A DNA stretch of 64,000 nucleotides from Thiosocius sp963736445. Its GTDB lineage: Bacteria > Pseudomonadota > Gammaproteobacteria > Chromatiales > Chromatiaceae. The notes below the pieces were generated by a model, which was not told the DNA's origin, did no database searches, and worked only from the letters and a program-made list of their open reading frames with translations. Where the stretch lies: contig CAVTOY010000014.1 of NCBI GenBank assembly GCA_963736445.1, positions 224,755-288,754 on the forward strand, written 5' to 3'. Shown piece by piece: positions 45,275 through 54,255 of the stretch. A program made the position numbers and the translations under genes. Within the stretch, counting starts at the first letter, position 1; the number at the start of each line of letters is the position of its first letter.

Positions 45275-46324
45275 TCACGCCTCCCGGACAAGTTCGCGCA
45301 GTACCACGGTGGCAAAACTCCCTGCGCCCAAACCAAAGCGCAGCATCAGTGTGTTGCCCTCCCACTGCCATTCCAGATCGTTGACAGCAAGCCGCAGCGC
45401 GCGCCGATCGGCATCCAGCCCCAGCCGATCCAGGCCGGCAATCCAATCGTGCCAACCAGCGAGTGCCTGGGCCTCGGTCTGCTGCGCGCAGTGGGTGGGC
45501 TGCAGCGCACGACTCGGGCGGCCGCATAAGGGTCCGGAGGGGTGAATATCCAGCACGGCCAAGCGGCTGGGGACCGTTGGATCCGCGATATCGAAATGGA
45601 ACTGGCGCTGAGATCCGGCAAGCAGCATCACGTCGCCTGGGACTGCCATCCCCCAAGAGCCATCGCGGACGCGCGACTCGAGCACCTTATTGAAAAGCTG
45701 GGCGCGCGCCGCTGAAAGCAATAGGCCCCTCTGCTCGCGATTGGGTTTGGGGCCGCGACCGGCGAAAAGATCCGCGACCCGCTGCAGGTTCTGCCCCTGG
45801 CGCCCGAAACGCTGGCTACCGAAGTAGTTGGGTACACCCTGTTGCGCAATGGTTTTGAGGCGCTGCTCGGCAACGGCTCGGTCACCCTGGACGTCGCGCA
45901 CGCAGATCTCAAAGCGGTTGCCCTTGAGCGACCCGCGTCGGATCTTGCGCCGGTGCCGCTCGACGCCGACGACCTGCAAGGTATCGTCCTCCAAGGCGGA
46001 CCAGTCCGGGGCATCCCGCCCGGGCAGTTGCACCGTGAAGTGCTGCGTTGCTACCGCCTGACGGTCTTTGAGGCCGGCATATCCGACCGCCACCTGTGCC
46101 ACGCCCGCCAGCTTCGCCAGCGCGCGTGCCACGTCGTGCGTATTGCGCTCTCGCTTGCGCACCGTGAGAAACACGTGCTCCCCATCCCCGGAGGCCAGGT
46201 AACCGAGCTGCTCGGTGACCAGGAAGTCTTCCGGCACCGCGCGTAAAGTACCGCGCAGGACGGGCCCGCCATGCGCGCACGGCAGTCCCAGCGTCGGGTC
46301 GCTGCACGCCAGTTCACGGTCCAT
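45275..46324 (-). CDS. truD: tRNA pseudouridine(13) synthase TruD
   Basis: Isomerises uridine 13 of tRNA-Glu. The 349 residues contain the catalytic motif VGYAGLKDRQAVATQHFTV with the Asp nucleophile, the N-terminal PEDFLVTEQLGYLASGDGEH, KIRRGSLKGNRFEICVRD, and VPNYFGSQRFGRQGQNLQRV, all family hallmarks. The TRUD insertion domain lies between about residues 155 and 310. Its ATG overlaps the ispF stop, so the two are translationally coupled. Confidence 0.96.
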   Translation of the reverse strand: MDRELACSDPTLGLPCAHGGPVLRGTLRAVPEDFLVTEQLGYLASGDGEHVFLTVRKRERNTHDVARALAKLAGVAQVAVGYAGLKDRQAVATQHFTVQLPGRDAPDWSALEDDTLQVVGVERHRRKIRRGSLKGNRFEICVRDVQGDRAVAEQRLKTIAQQGVPNYFGSQRFGRQGQNLQRVADLFAGRGPKPNREQRGLLLSAARAQLFNKVLESRVRDGSWGMAVPGDVMLLAGSQRQFHFDIADPTVPSRLAVLDIHPSGPLCGRPSRALQPTHCAQQTEAQALAGWHDWIAGLDRLGLDADRRALRLAVNDLEWQWEGNTLMLRFGLGAGSFATVVLRELVREA

Positions 46325-46797
46325 CAGAGCGACGTAAGCAGAACCACCGCATACGCCGCGATACCTTCACCCCGCCCGGTGTATCCCATTCGCTCGGTGG
46401 TGGTCGCCTTGACATTGACATGGCCTGGAGCAACGCCCAGGTCCTGGGCGAGATTGGCACGCATGCCCGCAATGAACGGACCCATGCGCGGGGCTTGGGC
46501 AACAATGGTGCTATCGAGATTCACCACCCGCAGCCCCTCGGCCGCAAGGGTATCGCGCACCTCGCGCAGCAGGATGCGACTGTCGATGCCACGGAATCTG
46601 TCTTCGGTGTCCGGGAAGTGAACGCCGATGTCACCCAGACCGGCTGCGCCCAACAAGGCATCACAGATCGCGTGTATCAAGACGTCGCCGTCCGAGTGGG
46701 CCGCGAGGCCGCGCTCGAAGGGGATGCTGATACCGCCGATAGTGACTTGACTGCCTTCACCGAAACGATGGGCATCGAAACCGTGACCAACGCGCAT
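46324..46797 (-). CDS. ispF: 2-C-methyl-D-erythritol 2,4-cyclodiphosphate synthase
   Basis: MEP-pathway enzyme for isoprenoid precursors. From ATG 46797 it starts MRVGHGFDAHRFGEGSQ, with the zinc-binding DxH motif. It continues LAAHSDGDVLIHAICDALLGAAGLGDIGVHFPDT, LDSTIVAQAPRMGP, and NVKATTTERMGYTGRGEGIAAYAV. About 157 residues, normal. Separated from ispD by the oppositely oriented tatD gene, whereas many gammaproteobacteria keep ispD-ispF adjacent. Confidence 0.97.
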   Translation of the reverse strand: MRVGHGFDAHRFGEGSQVTIGGISIPFERGLAAHSDGDVLIHAICDALLGAAGLGDIGVHFPDTEDRFRGIDSRILLREVRDTLAAEGLRVVNLDSTIVAQAPRMGPFIAGMRANLAQDLGVAPGHVNVKATTTERMGYTGRGEGIAAYAVVLLTSL

Positions 46798-46861
46798 TGT
46801 CTTGATTATCGCCATAGCTGGACGCGCGATGATAACACCCACGGCACGTTACACTCTGCAC

Positions 46862-47623
46862 ATGGAACTGTTCGACACGCATTGCCACATCGACGTCGAG
46901 GACTTCGACCCGGATCGCAGACAGGTGCTGCAGGCGGCGCGTGCGGCCGGCGTCTCCGATCTGCTCGTACCCGCGGTGCAACGATCGACCTGGCCGGCCT
47001 TGATTGCCCTGTGTGACGAAGACAGCCACCTGCATCTGGCCCTGGGGATGCATCCTGTGTACCTGGACCGGCATCTTGCGCAGGATACCGAGGCCTTGGC
47101 CGAGCAGGTCTCGGCGGCGCGGCCGGTCGCCATCGGCGAAATCGGCCTGGACTGGCATGTCCCGGGTCTGGACCGGGTCCGCCAGCAACGACTCCTCGAA
47201 GACCAGCTGGAGATTGCCCAGGCCGCACAGCTCCCGGTCGCGCTGCATGTGCGCAAGGCGCACGACGTCATGCTGCAGACGCTCAAACGCTACCGTCTGA
47301 ACGGCGGTTTCTGTCACGCCTTCAACGGCAGCCAGCAGCAGGCATCGCACTATCTCGACATGGGCTTCTGCCTCGGCTTCGGCGGCATGTTGACCTTCGA
47401 ACGCTCGCATCGTCTTCGTCGCCTGGCCAGCGAGCTGCCACTTGACGGCATGGTCTTGGAGACGGATGCGCCCGATATGACAGTGGCCTCACATCGCTAT
47501 GAACGCAACAGTCCGGCCTATCTGCCGGAGGTGCTGCACAGCATGGCGCAGCTGCGCAATCAACCGAGCGAGGACATCGCCGCGGCGACCACCGCGAATG
47601 CGCGCGCGATTCTCAGGCTATGA
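46862..47623 (+). CDS. TatD-family metal-dependent hydrolase/deoxyribonuclease
   Basis: A TIM-barrel metallohydrolase of 253 residues starting MELFDTHCHIDVEDFDPD (HxH). It also contains LALGMHPVYLDRH, VAIGEIGLDWHV, LPVALHVRKAHDVML, GGFCHAFNGSQQQA and VLETDAPDMTV. These are the metal and catalytic residues of the TatD/YcfH/YjjV family, implicated in 3'-5' exonuclease activity or DNA repair. It most resembles the YjjV subgroup by eye. Inserted head to head with ispF and tail to tail with ispD. Confidence 0.92.
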   Translation: MELFDTHCHIDVEDFDPDRRQVLQAARAAGVSDLLVPAVQRSTWPALIALCDEDSHLHLALGMHPVYLDRHLAQDTEALAEQVSAARPVAIGEIGLDWHVPGLDRVRQQRLLEDQLEIAQAAQLPVALHVRKAHDVMLQTLKRYRLNGGFCHAFNGSQQQASHYLDMGFCLGFGGMLTFERSHRLRRLASELPLDGMVLETDAPDMTVASHRYERNSPAYLPEVLHSMAQLRNQPSEDIAAATTANARAILRL

Positions 47624-47643
47624 GGCCGCGATGTCCCATCGGA

Positions 47644-48363
47644 TCACCCGGGCAGGCTGCCTTCGCGCATCTGATCATTGAGAAAGTACGCGGCCAGCGG
47701 TAGATCTTCCGGGCGGGTGATCTTGAGGTTGTCGGCATGTCCTTCGACCATGACCGGCCGATGCCCGGCCCATTCGACCGCGCTGGCCTCGTCGGTTACC
47801 AACAGACCGGCCGCCAAGGCCCCACGCATCGCCTCCAACAACAGGCCGAAGCGGAACATCTGCGGCGTGAAGGCATGCCACAAATGACTGCGCCCTACGG
47901 TCTCGAGGACCCGATCGGCAGAATCGGTCCGCTTCATAGTGTCGCGCACCGGCACGCCCAGCAGGCCACCGGTCTCGTGCCCGCCGAGCATCGCGAACAA
48001 ATAGTCGATGTCGCTGCGCCGCACGCAGGGCCGCGCGGCATCGTGCACCAAGACCCAGTCGTCGGGAGAAGCGCGCCGTTCGAGCGCCTGCAGTGCACTG
48101 AATACCGACCAGCAGCGTTCACTGCCGCCCGGTACCCGCACCAGATCCGGGTGACCGGCGAATTCCGTCTCCGCCCACCATCCGTCATCTTCGCTGAGCG
48201 CGAGATACAGGCCATCGATCGCGGGATGCAGCAGCAGACGCTCGATGGTGTGATCGATCACGGCGCGCTGATTGAGTTCGAGGTACTGTTTAGGCACGGC
48301 GTTACCCATGCGCTTACCGACGCCGGCCGCAGGCACGATCACCCAATTCGATGGTTCAGTCAC
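47644..48363 (-). CDS. ispD: 2-C-methyl-D-erythritol 4-phosphate cytidylyltransferase
   Basis: Third enzyme of the MEP pathway. The 239 residues start with the nucleotidyltransferase motif VPAAGVGKRMGNAVPKQYLEL. Then come RVPGGSERCWSVFSALQAL, WVLVHDAARPCVRRSDID, GLLGVPVRDTMKRTD, TPQMFRFGLLLEAM and VMVEGHADNLKITRPEDL. Its start overlaps ftsB by eight bases, the usual ftsB-ispD arrangement. Confidence 0.97.
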   Translation of the reverse strand: MTEPSNWVIVPAAGVGKRMGNAVPKQYLELNQRAVIDHTIERLLLHPAIDGLYLALSEDDGWWAETEFAGHPDLVRVPGGSERCWSVFSALQALERRASPDDWVLVHDAARPCVRRSDIDYLFAMLGGHETGGLLGVPVRDTMKRTDSADRVLETVGRSHLWHAFTPQMFRFGLLLEAMRGALAAGLLVTDEASAVEWAGHRPVMVEGHADNLKITRPEDLPLAAYFLNDQMREGSLPG

Positions 48364-48658
48364 CGGCCTTCCCCGCTGGCGGCAGCAGCTGAAAATAGGT
48401 CTCGTCCTGGCGTATCAGACCCAACTCGCTGCGCGCCCGCGCCTCGATCGCTGCCAGTCCCTCTTTGAGATCGTCGACCTCCGCCCGCAGCGTGGTATTG
48501 CGCTCATGCAGATACTGCAGTTCCGCGCGCTGCGCGGCGAGCTGGCGCTTCAGCATCGCGACCTCGGCCAGACTGCCATCGCCGACCCATAGGCGATACT
48601 GCAACCCCAGCAACACGAGCAGTAGCACGCCTATCAGCAGCTGCAGCCTCCAGCTCAC
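48356..48658 (-). CDS. ftsB: Cell division protein FtsB
   Basis: Bitopic division protein that forms the FtsQLB complex. The 100 residues contain an N-terminal helix (LLIGVLLLVLLGLQYRLWVGDGS) and a periplasmic coiled coil (EVAMLKRQLAAQRAELQYLHERNTTLRAEVDDLKEG), ending ARSELGLIRQDETYFQLL. Normal length. Between eno and ispD, the conserved position. Confidence 0.96.
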   Translation of the reverse strand: MSWRLQLLIGVLLLVLLGLQYRLWVGDGSLAEVAMLKRQLAAQRAELQYLHERNTTLRAEVDDLKEGLAAIEARARSELGLIRQDETYFQLLPPAGKAGD

Positions 48659-48682
48659 GGTCGCAGCGGCACCCGGTTGGGA

Positions 48683-49960
48683 TCAGATGGCGGCAAAGGC
48701 ACTCTTGCCCGCATAGACCGCATCATCACCCAGCTGGTCTTCGATGCGCATCAGCTGGTTATATTTGGCGACTCGGTCGGAGCGCGACAAAGAACCGGTC
48801 TTGATCTGGCCCGTTGCCGTTGCCACGACCAGATCGGCGATCGTCGTGTCCTCGGTCTCACCTGACCGGTGCGAAATCACCGCGCTGTAGCCCGCGGCAT
48901 GCGCCATGTTGATCGCCTCCAACGTCTCGGTGAGGGTGCCGATCTGGTTGAACTTGATCAGAATCGAATTGGCAATCCCCTTGTCGATGCCCTGCTGCAG
49001 GATGCGCGTGTTGGTAACAAACAGATCATCGCCCACCAGTTGCACCCGATGGCCAAGTATCTCGGTCAACAGCTTCCAGCCGTCCCAATCGCCCTCGTCC
49101 ATGCCGTCTTCGATCGAAATTATCGGATACTGATCGACCCAGTGCGCCAGGAAGTCGGCGAAACCGGCTGCATCGAACGACTTACCTTCCGAGGCGAGCA
49201 CATACCGGCCGTCCTTGTAGAACTCGCTGCTCGCCACGTCCAGGCCCAGATAGATGTCTTGCCCGCTCTTGAAGCCGGCTTTCTCGATCGCCTCCAAGAT
49301 CACCTCGATCGCCTCTTCATTCGATCGCAGGTTCGGTGCGAAACCGCCCTCGTCACCGACCGTAGTGGCCAGAGACCGGCCGCCCAGCACCGATTTGAGT
49401 GCGTGAAAAACCTCGGCGCCGTAGCGTACCGCCTCGCGGATCGAGCCCGCGGCAACCGGCAGTATCATGAACTCCTGCAGATCAACGCTGTTGTCGGCAT
49501 GCTCGCCACCGTTGATGATATTCATCATCGGTACGGGCATGCGATAGTTGCCGTTGCCTAACGACTGATACAGCGGCATGGCCTTCTCCTGTGCCGCAGC
49601 ATGCGCCGTCGCCAATGAGGCCGCGAGGATCGCATTGGCGCCCAGGCGTGCCTTGTTCTCGGTGCCATCGAGGTCGATGAGCCGACGGTCGATCGCCTCC
49701 TGTCCTTTTGCCTCCTGACCCAGCAATGCCGATCGGATCTCACCGTTCACATTGCCGACTGCGGTCAACACCCCTTTGCCGAGAAAACGCTTGGGGTCAC
49801 CATCGCGCAGCTCCAGCGCCTCGCGCGAACCGGTCGACGCCCCGGACGGGGCAACGGCCCGACCGATCGCCCCGTCGGCGGTCAATACGTCGGCCTCTAC
49901 CGTGGGATTTCCGCGCGAATCGAGGATTTCTCGGGCGCGGATATCGATGATCTCAGACAT
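48683..49960 (-). CDS. eno: Enolase
   Basis: Glycolytic conversion of 2-phosphoglycerate to phosphoenolpyruvate; also a degradosome component in enterobacteria. From ATG 49960 the protein is 425 residues: IRAREILDSRGNPTVEADV, GAIGRAVAPSGASTGSREALELRD, MNIINGGEHADNSVDLQEFM, VGDEGGFAPNL, DDLFVTNTRILQQGI and the signature SHRSGETEDTTIADL. A frame extension up to 50044 has no homology. Upstream neighbours are kdsA and pyrG in the same direction. Confidence 0.98.
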   Translation of the reverse strand: MSEIIDIRAREILDSRGNPTVEADVLTADGAIGRAVAPSGASTGSREALELRDGDPKRFLGKGVLTAVGNVNGEIRSALLGQEAKGQEAIDRRLIDLDGTENKARLGANAILAASLATAHAAAQEKAMPLYQSLGNGNYRMPVPMMNIINGGEHADNSVDLQEFMILPVAAGSIREAVRYGAEVFHALKSVLGGRSLATTVGDEGGFAPNLRSNEEAIEVILEAIEKAGFKSGQDIYLGLDVASSEFYKDGRYVLASEGKSFDAAGFADFLAHWVDQYPIISIEDGMDEGDWDGWKLLTEILGHRVQLVGDDLFVTNTRILQQGIDKGIANSILIKFNQIGTLTETLEAINMAHAAGYSAVISHRSGETEDTTIADLVVATATGQIKTGSLSRSDRVAKYNQLMRIEDQLGDDAVYAGKSAFAAI

Positions 49961-50076
49961 GGAAACTCCTGCATGTACATGCGCATAAGAGGTGGAGAAA
50001 CTCCGTCGACGAATACAGTCCGGTGGCTCTTCGGCCGTCCACACCCTAGCCTGCGGCCCGGCATGGATCTTCGGCG

Positions 50077-50910
50077 TTACAGCTCCTGTTCGATAAAGCC
50101 CTTGTGCTTGACGGTGCGATCCAGTTCAACCAGCGTCTCGAGCAGGGACCGCAACTTGTCGAGCGGCCAGGAGTTAGGGCCATCGGACAAGGCATTGTCG
50201 GGATCCGGATGGGTCTCCATGAACAATCCCGATATGCCGGCCGCAATGGCGGCCCGTGCCAGCACCGGGACGTGCTCGCGTTGACCGCCGGATTTGCTGC
50301 CCAGTCCGCCAGGCTGCTGCACCGAGTGCGTCGCGTCGAACACCACCGGACAGCCGGTTGCACGCATGACCGCCAGACCTCGCATATCGGAGACCAGGGT
50401 GTTGTAGCCGAAGGAGACGCCACGTTCACAGACCATGATCTCCTGGTTGCCGGTTGCCCGCGCCTTGTCCACCACGTTGCCCATATCCCAGGGGGCGAGG
50501 AACTGGCCTTTTTTGATATTCACTGGCCGGCCGGCGCGCGCCACGTTCTGGATGAAATTGGTTTGGCGGCAGAGAAACGCCGGCGTCTGCAGGACGTCCA
50601 CCACGGAGGCCACCTCATCGAGCGGCGTGTCCTCATGGACATCGGTTAGCACCGCCAGCCCAAGCTCGCTCTTCACTCGCTCGAGAATGCGCAGGCCCGC
50701 TTCCAGCCCAGGCCCGCGTGGGCTATCGTGTGACGAGCGATTGGCCTTGTCGAAAGACGATTTATAGATAAAGGGTATCGCAAGCGCATCCGTGATCTCT
50801 TTCAGTCGGCCCGCCACCGACAGCGCAGAGGCCTCCCCCTCGATGACGCAGGTGCCGGCGATCAGAAAGAACGGCCGATCGAGGCCGACCTCGAAGCCAC
50901 AGAGGTTCAT
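50077..50910 (-). CDS. kdsA: 3-deoxy-8-phosphooctulonate synthase (KDO8P synthase)
   Basis: Condenses arabinose-5-phosphate and phosphoenolpyruvate, the first step toward KDO of lipopolysaccharide. The 277 residues include FLIAGTCVIEGEASAL, IPFIYKSSFDKANRSS, LTDVHEDTPLDEVASVVDVLQTPAFLCRQTNF, INIKKGQFLAPWDM-like VNIKKGQFLAPWDM, and FMETHPDPDNALSDGPNSWPL. Overlaps pyrG by four bases. Confirms a Gram-negative LPS-bearing host for this part of the window. Confidence 0.97.
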   Translation of the reverse strand: MNLCGFEVGLDRPFFLIAGTCVIEGEASALSVAGRLKEITDALAIPFIYKSSFDKANRSSHDSPRGPGLEAGLRILERVKSELGLAVLTDVHEDTPLDEVASVVDVLQTPAFLCRQTNFIQNVARAGRPVNIKKGQFLAPWDMGNVVDKARATGNQEIMVCERGVSFGYNTLVSDMRGLAVMRATGCPVVFDATHSVQQPGGLGSKSGGQREHVPVLARAAIAAGISGLFMETHPDPDNALSDGPNSWPLDKLRSLLETLVELDRTVKHKGFIEQEL

Positions 50911-52556
50911 GCCGGCATTGCCTCCTCAACCTGTTTACCACGTTGCGCAACCGCTGCCTCGACGAAACCCTGGAACAGTGGATGACCGTACCGCGGCGTG
51001 GACGTGAACTCGGGATGGAACTGGCAGGCCACAAACCAGGGATGTGAAGGAATCTCGATCATCTCTACCAGGCGACCATCGATGGAGGTACCCGCGACTT
51101 TCAGACCGGCATCCTCCAGATCCTGGCGATAACCGTTGTTGAATTCATAGCGGTGCCGATGCCGCTCGCTGATCACGTCCTTGCTGTAAAGCCTGCGCAC
51201 GATCGTCCCTTTGGCCAACTTACATTGCTGCGCACCAAGGCGCATTGTGCCGCCCAGATCGGTGTCGATTGCGCGCTGCTCGACCGAGCCATCGGCGTTC
51301 ATCCATTCCGTGATCAGGGCGATTACCGGATAAGGCGTCGAGGGATTGAACTCCGTGCTGTGCGCACCCTTCAGGCCGGCGACATGGCGGGAGTATTCGA
51401 TAACCGCCACCTGCATACCCAGGCAGATACCGAGATACGGTACTTTGTTCTCGCGCGCGTATCGCGCAGCGGCGATCTTGCCCTCGACGCCGCGTTCGCC
51501 GAATCCGCCAGGGACCAGGATCGCATCCATACCGTGCAGACTCTCTGCGCCTGCCGATTCCAGGACCTCGGAATCGATGTAGTGGATATTGACCTGACGG
51601 GAAGACTTGATTCCCGCATGAATCAGCGCCTCGTTCAGCGACTTATACGACTCCGTCAGATCGACGTACTTGCCCACCATAGCGATGTCGACCTCGCCAT
51701 CCACCTTGTCGAGTCCATCGACGACGGCCTGCCATTCGCTGAGGTCCGCTGGAGGCACGTCCAGACGCATTTGGTCGACGACGATCTGGTCCAGCCCCTG
51801 CGCATGTAGCATTAAGGGTATGCGGTAGATGCTGTCGGCATCGATCGCGGAAATGACCGCTTTTTCCGGCACATTGGTGAACAACGCGATCTTGCGCCGC
51901 TCGCTCTCCGGCACCGGTCGGTCGGCGCGGCACACCAGCACATCCGGCTGGATACCTATGGAGCGCAGTTCCTTGACCGAGTGCTGTGTGGGCTTGGTCT
52001 TCACCTCGCCCGACGTCGGGATGTAGGGCACCAGCGTCAAATGCATGAACAATGCATTGTCGCGTCCAATCTCGATACCCATCTGACGTATTGCCTCGAG
52101 AAACGGCAGCGACTCGATATCGCCGACGGTGCCCCCGATCTCGATCAGCGCGACATCTGCATCACCGGCCCCGCGCTGGATGCACTCTTTGATCTCGTTG
52201 GTAATATGCGGAATGACCTGGACGGTACCGCCAAGATAATCACCGCGCCGCTCCTTACGAATGACGTTCTCGTAAATCTGGCCGGTGGTGAAATTGTTGT
52301 TGCGCCCCATCGTCGTGCGGATGAAACGCTCGTAATGGCCCAGATCGAGATCGGTCTCAGCGCCATCCTCGGTAACAAACACCTCGCCGTGCTGAAAAGG
52401 GCTCATGGTCCCTGGGTCGACGTTGATGTAGGGATCGAGTTTGATCATCGTGACCTTGAGGCCACGCGCTTCGAGCAGGGCACCGAGGGATGCAGAGGCA
52501 ATACCTTTGCCGAGGGACGACACGACGCCGCCCGTAATGAAGACGCATTTAGCCAT
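50907..52556 (-). CDS. pyrG: CTP synthase
   Basis: Makes CTP from UTP with glutamine as nitrogen donor. The 549 residues have an N-terminal synthetase domain (FITGGVVSSLGKGIASASLGALLEARG, VNVDPGTMSPFQHGEVFVTEDGAETDLDLGHYERF). The C-terminal class I glutamine amidotransferase domain reads VPGGFGERGVEGKIAAARYA, the nucleophile Cys in YLGICLGMQVAVIEYSRHV, and HPEFTSTPRYGHPLF. First gene of the pyrG-kdsA-eno-ftsB-ispD series. Confidence 0.98.
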   Translation of the reverse strand: MAKCVFITGGVVSSLGKGIASASLGALLEARGLKVTMIKLDPYINVDPGTMSPFQHGEVFVTEDGAETDLDLGHYERFIRTTMGRNNNFTTGQIYENVIRKERRGDYLGGTVQVIPHITNEIKECIQRGAGDADVALIEIGGTVGDIESLPFLEAIRQMGIEIGRDNALFMHLTLVPYIPTSGEVKTKPTQHSVKELRSIGIQPDVLVCRADRPVPESERRKIALFTNVPEKAVISAIDADSIYRIPLMLHAQGLDQIVVDQMRLDVPPADLSEWQAVVDGLDKVDGEVDIAMVGKYVDLTESYKSLNEALIHAGIKSSRQVNIHYIDSEVLESAGAESLHGMDAILVPGGFGERGVEGKIAAARYARENKVPYLGICLGMQVAVIEYSRHVAGLKGAHSTEFNPSTPYPVIALITEWMNADGSVEQRAIDTDLGGTMRLGAQQCKLAKGTIVRRLYSKDVISERHRHRYEFNNGYRQDLEDAGLKVAGTSIDGRLVEMIEIPSHPWFVACQFHPEFTSTPRYGHPLFQGFVEAAVAQRGKQVEEAMPA

Positions 52557-52897
52557 GGGCCAGAGGGCTCATCGGAGGTTGCCACGGACGGGAGTAAACG
52601 GTATCAGAAGCCCCTGCCGCACTCAATCGGAAAACCTTTGCGCACCCGGATGCCTCGCGATTTCTTAATATCGATCAGGATCGTGAAGTAGGATTGATTT
52701 AAATTTCAGCTCGTTACAGACACGCTACCGGATTTCTCGCTAGTGAGTATCAAAGCATTCGTCTATAGTGGTGATTGCTCGGATGAAAAGAGGTCCGAGT
52801 CCGTGCCGACTGCTCTCTTGGTCAAAGACGGGTACTGTCGTCGCAAGAAAGTACAGCAAGACGTTAAGAAACACGCACTTTATAAGGAGTTACCTAG
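52557..52897 (+). promoter_or_regulatory. Upstream region of the sulfur-globule-like gene
   Basis: About 340 bases between pyrG (leftward) and the Gly-rich gene (rightward). TATAGT at 52764-52769 could be a -10 element, with no clear -35, as for RpoS-type promoters. A hairpin CTCGGA/TCCGAG lies at 52778-52799 in the presumed leader. A strong RBS AAGGAG lies at 52882-52887. No RNA gene or ORF of note. Confidence 0.45.
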
Positions 52898-53362
52898 ATG
52901 CGGAAGTTTGCAAAAGCATTCGGCGCTGCGATTGTCGCAGGCGCGGCTGCACTCACGATGTCGTCGGCGAGCGCCTGGTGGGGTGGACCGGGATACGGCG
53001 GCGGTGGACCCTGGGGCGGCGGCGGACCCTGGGGCGGTGGACCCTGGGGCGGCTCGGGATACGACAACAGCTACAATCGTGGATCCGGCTACGGCAACAC
53101 CTCGGGTTGGGGTGACGGCTACGGTTCCGGCGATGCGGCGGGTGCCGGCGATTTCAGTATGAACATGAGCGGCCGCGGCAATACCAACATGCGCGGTTAT
53201 GGCTCCGGCTATGGCTACGGCGACGGCTACGGCCGCGGCTATAACTACAGTTCTCCCTACTATGGTGGCTACGGCGGCGGCCCTTGGGGCGGCGGCTACC
53301 CGGGCGGCTACGGTCCCGGCATGGCCCCGCCAGCAGCACCCGAGGCACCCCCTGCCGAGTAA
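52898..53362 (+). CDS. Sulfur-globule-protein-like secreted Gly/Trp/Tyr-rich protein
   Basis: A 154-residue protein with a clear signal peptide (KAFGAAIVAGAAALTMSSASA, cleavage near residue 26). The mature part is extremely rich in Gly, Trp, Tyr and Pro. PWGGG-type repeats occupy residues about 27-55, YGSGYGYGDGYGRGYNY-like repeats about 105-125, and a Pro/Ala tail ends the chain. Composition and secretion match sulfur globule proteins (Sgp/CV1-CV2) that coat periplasmic sulfur deposits in purple and other sulfur-oxidising bacteria. Low-complexity similarity alone is weak, so a different Gly-rich envelope protein is possible. Strong RBS and its own terminator indicate a highly expressed single gene. 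Confidence 0.7.
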   Translation: MRKFAKAFGAAIVAGAAALTMSSASAWWGGPGYGGGGPWGGGGPWGGGPWGGSGYDNSYNRGSGYGNTSGWGDGYGSGDAAGAGDFSMNMSGRGNTNMRGYGSGYGYGDGYGRGYNYSSPYYGGYGGGPWGGGYPGGYGPGMAPPAAPEAPPAE

Positions 53363-53389
53363 AGCAGCGACTCTCAACCGCAAGAACAC

Positions 53390-53415
53390 CCGCCCTGTCC
53401 AGGGCGGTTTTTTTT
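53390..53415 (+). terminator. Intrinsic terminator after the sulfur-globule-like gene
   Basis: CCGCCCTG pairs with CAGGGCGG around a TC loop, followed directly by eight T residues. This is a textbook rho-independent terminator 27 bases after the stop codon. Confidence 0.95.
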
Positions 53416-53432
53416 GCGGTTTCAGACAATTG

Positions 53433-53446
53433 TTGATCGAGATCAA
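53433..53446 (+). promoter_or_regulatory. FNR box upstream of fnr
   Basis: TTGATCGAGATCAA is a perfect TTGAT-N4-ATCAA FNR/Anr consensus, 45 bases before the fnr start codon. This is consistent with autoregulation of fnr by its own product. Confidence 0.85.
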
Positions 53447-53490
53447 AAAAGTTCGCACAATCTAACCTCAAGCAGTTCGAGGCAAGCACG

Positions 53491-54255
53491 TTGGCCAACA
53501 AGAACGTCATTTCACTCGACAAGATTAAAGTCGCCTGCCGAGACTGCAGTCTCTCTACACTCTGTCTGCCCATGGGGCTGCGTCCCGAAGACGTCGATCG
53601 CCTGGATGCCATCGTAAAGCGCAGCAGGCCACTGCAGCGCGGCGACCATCTATTCCGCACCGGCGAGCATTTCCGCAACCTGTATGTCGTGAAGACCGGT
53701 GCCGTGAAGACCTTCACGCAGACCAACGACGGCGACGAACAGGTCGTCGGCTTCCATCTGCCCGGCGAAGTCCTGGGTCTGGACGCCATTCAGGAGGGCA
53801 ACCATGGCTGCAACGCCCGCGCGCTCGAGACAACGGCGATCTGCGAACTGCCGTTCGACCGACTTGCGGACCTGTCCTCCAGCATCCCCAGCCTGCAGCA
53901 CCAGATGTTCCGGCTGCTCAGCAAAGAGATCAGCCACGAAGCCGAGATGATGACCCTACTCGGCCGTGGAACGGCCGAAGAACGGGTCGCGTCCTTCCTC
54001 ATTAGCCTGTCCGAACGCTTCAGAAGGCGTGGATTCTCGGCTACCGATTTCTTTCTCAGCATGTCTCGCCAGGAGATCGGTAGCTACCTGGGCCTCGCGC
54101 TGGAGACCGTCAGCCGCCTGTTCACACGCTTCCAGGACGAGGGCATTCTCAAGGTCGACCGCAAGCACGTACAGATCATCGACATCGACCGTCTGCGCGC
54201 AACGGTGTCGCACCAACCGCACTGTGAGCCCCATCAGGCACACCCTTCGAGTTGA
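53491..54255 (+). CDS. fnr: FNR-type oxygen-sensing transcriptional regulator
   Basis: CRP/FNR regulator of 254 residues from TTG 53491 with a GAGG RBS. The N-terminal cluster Cys16, Cys19 and Cys25 (CRDCSLSTLC) plus Cys107 (NHGCNAR) reproduce the C-x2-C-x5-C and internal Cys that hold the oxygen-labile 4Fe-4S in E. coli FNR. A cyclic-nucleotide-type beta roll, dimer helix, and DNA-reading helix with ETVSRLFTRFQDEG (E, S and R contacting TTGAT) follow. It should activate anaerobic and microaerobic genes. A consensus box precedes it and further boxes lie before the adjacent cbb3 oxidase genes. Confidence 0.96.
   Translation: MANKNVISLDKIKVACRDCSLSTLCLPMGLRPEDVDRLDAIVKRSRPLQRGDHLFRTGEHFRNLYVVKTGAVKTFTQTNDGDEQVVGFHLPGEVLGLDAIQEGNHGCNARALETTAICELPFDRLADLSSSIPSLQHQMFRLLSKEISHEAEMMTLLGRGTAEERVASFLISLSERFRRRGFSATDFFLSMSRQEIGSYLGLALETVSRLFTRFQDEGILKVDRKHVQIIDIDRLRATVSHQPHCEPHQAHPSS

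Noticed and set aside
52880..53458. 192-codon frame antisense to the Gly-rich gene
   Set aside because: Ala/Val repeats are the direct complement of Gly/Tyr codons; the terminator and RBS support the + strand gene.
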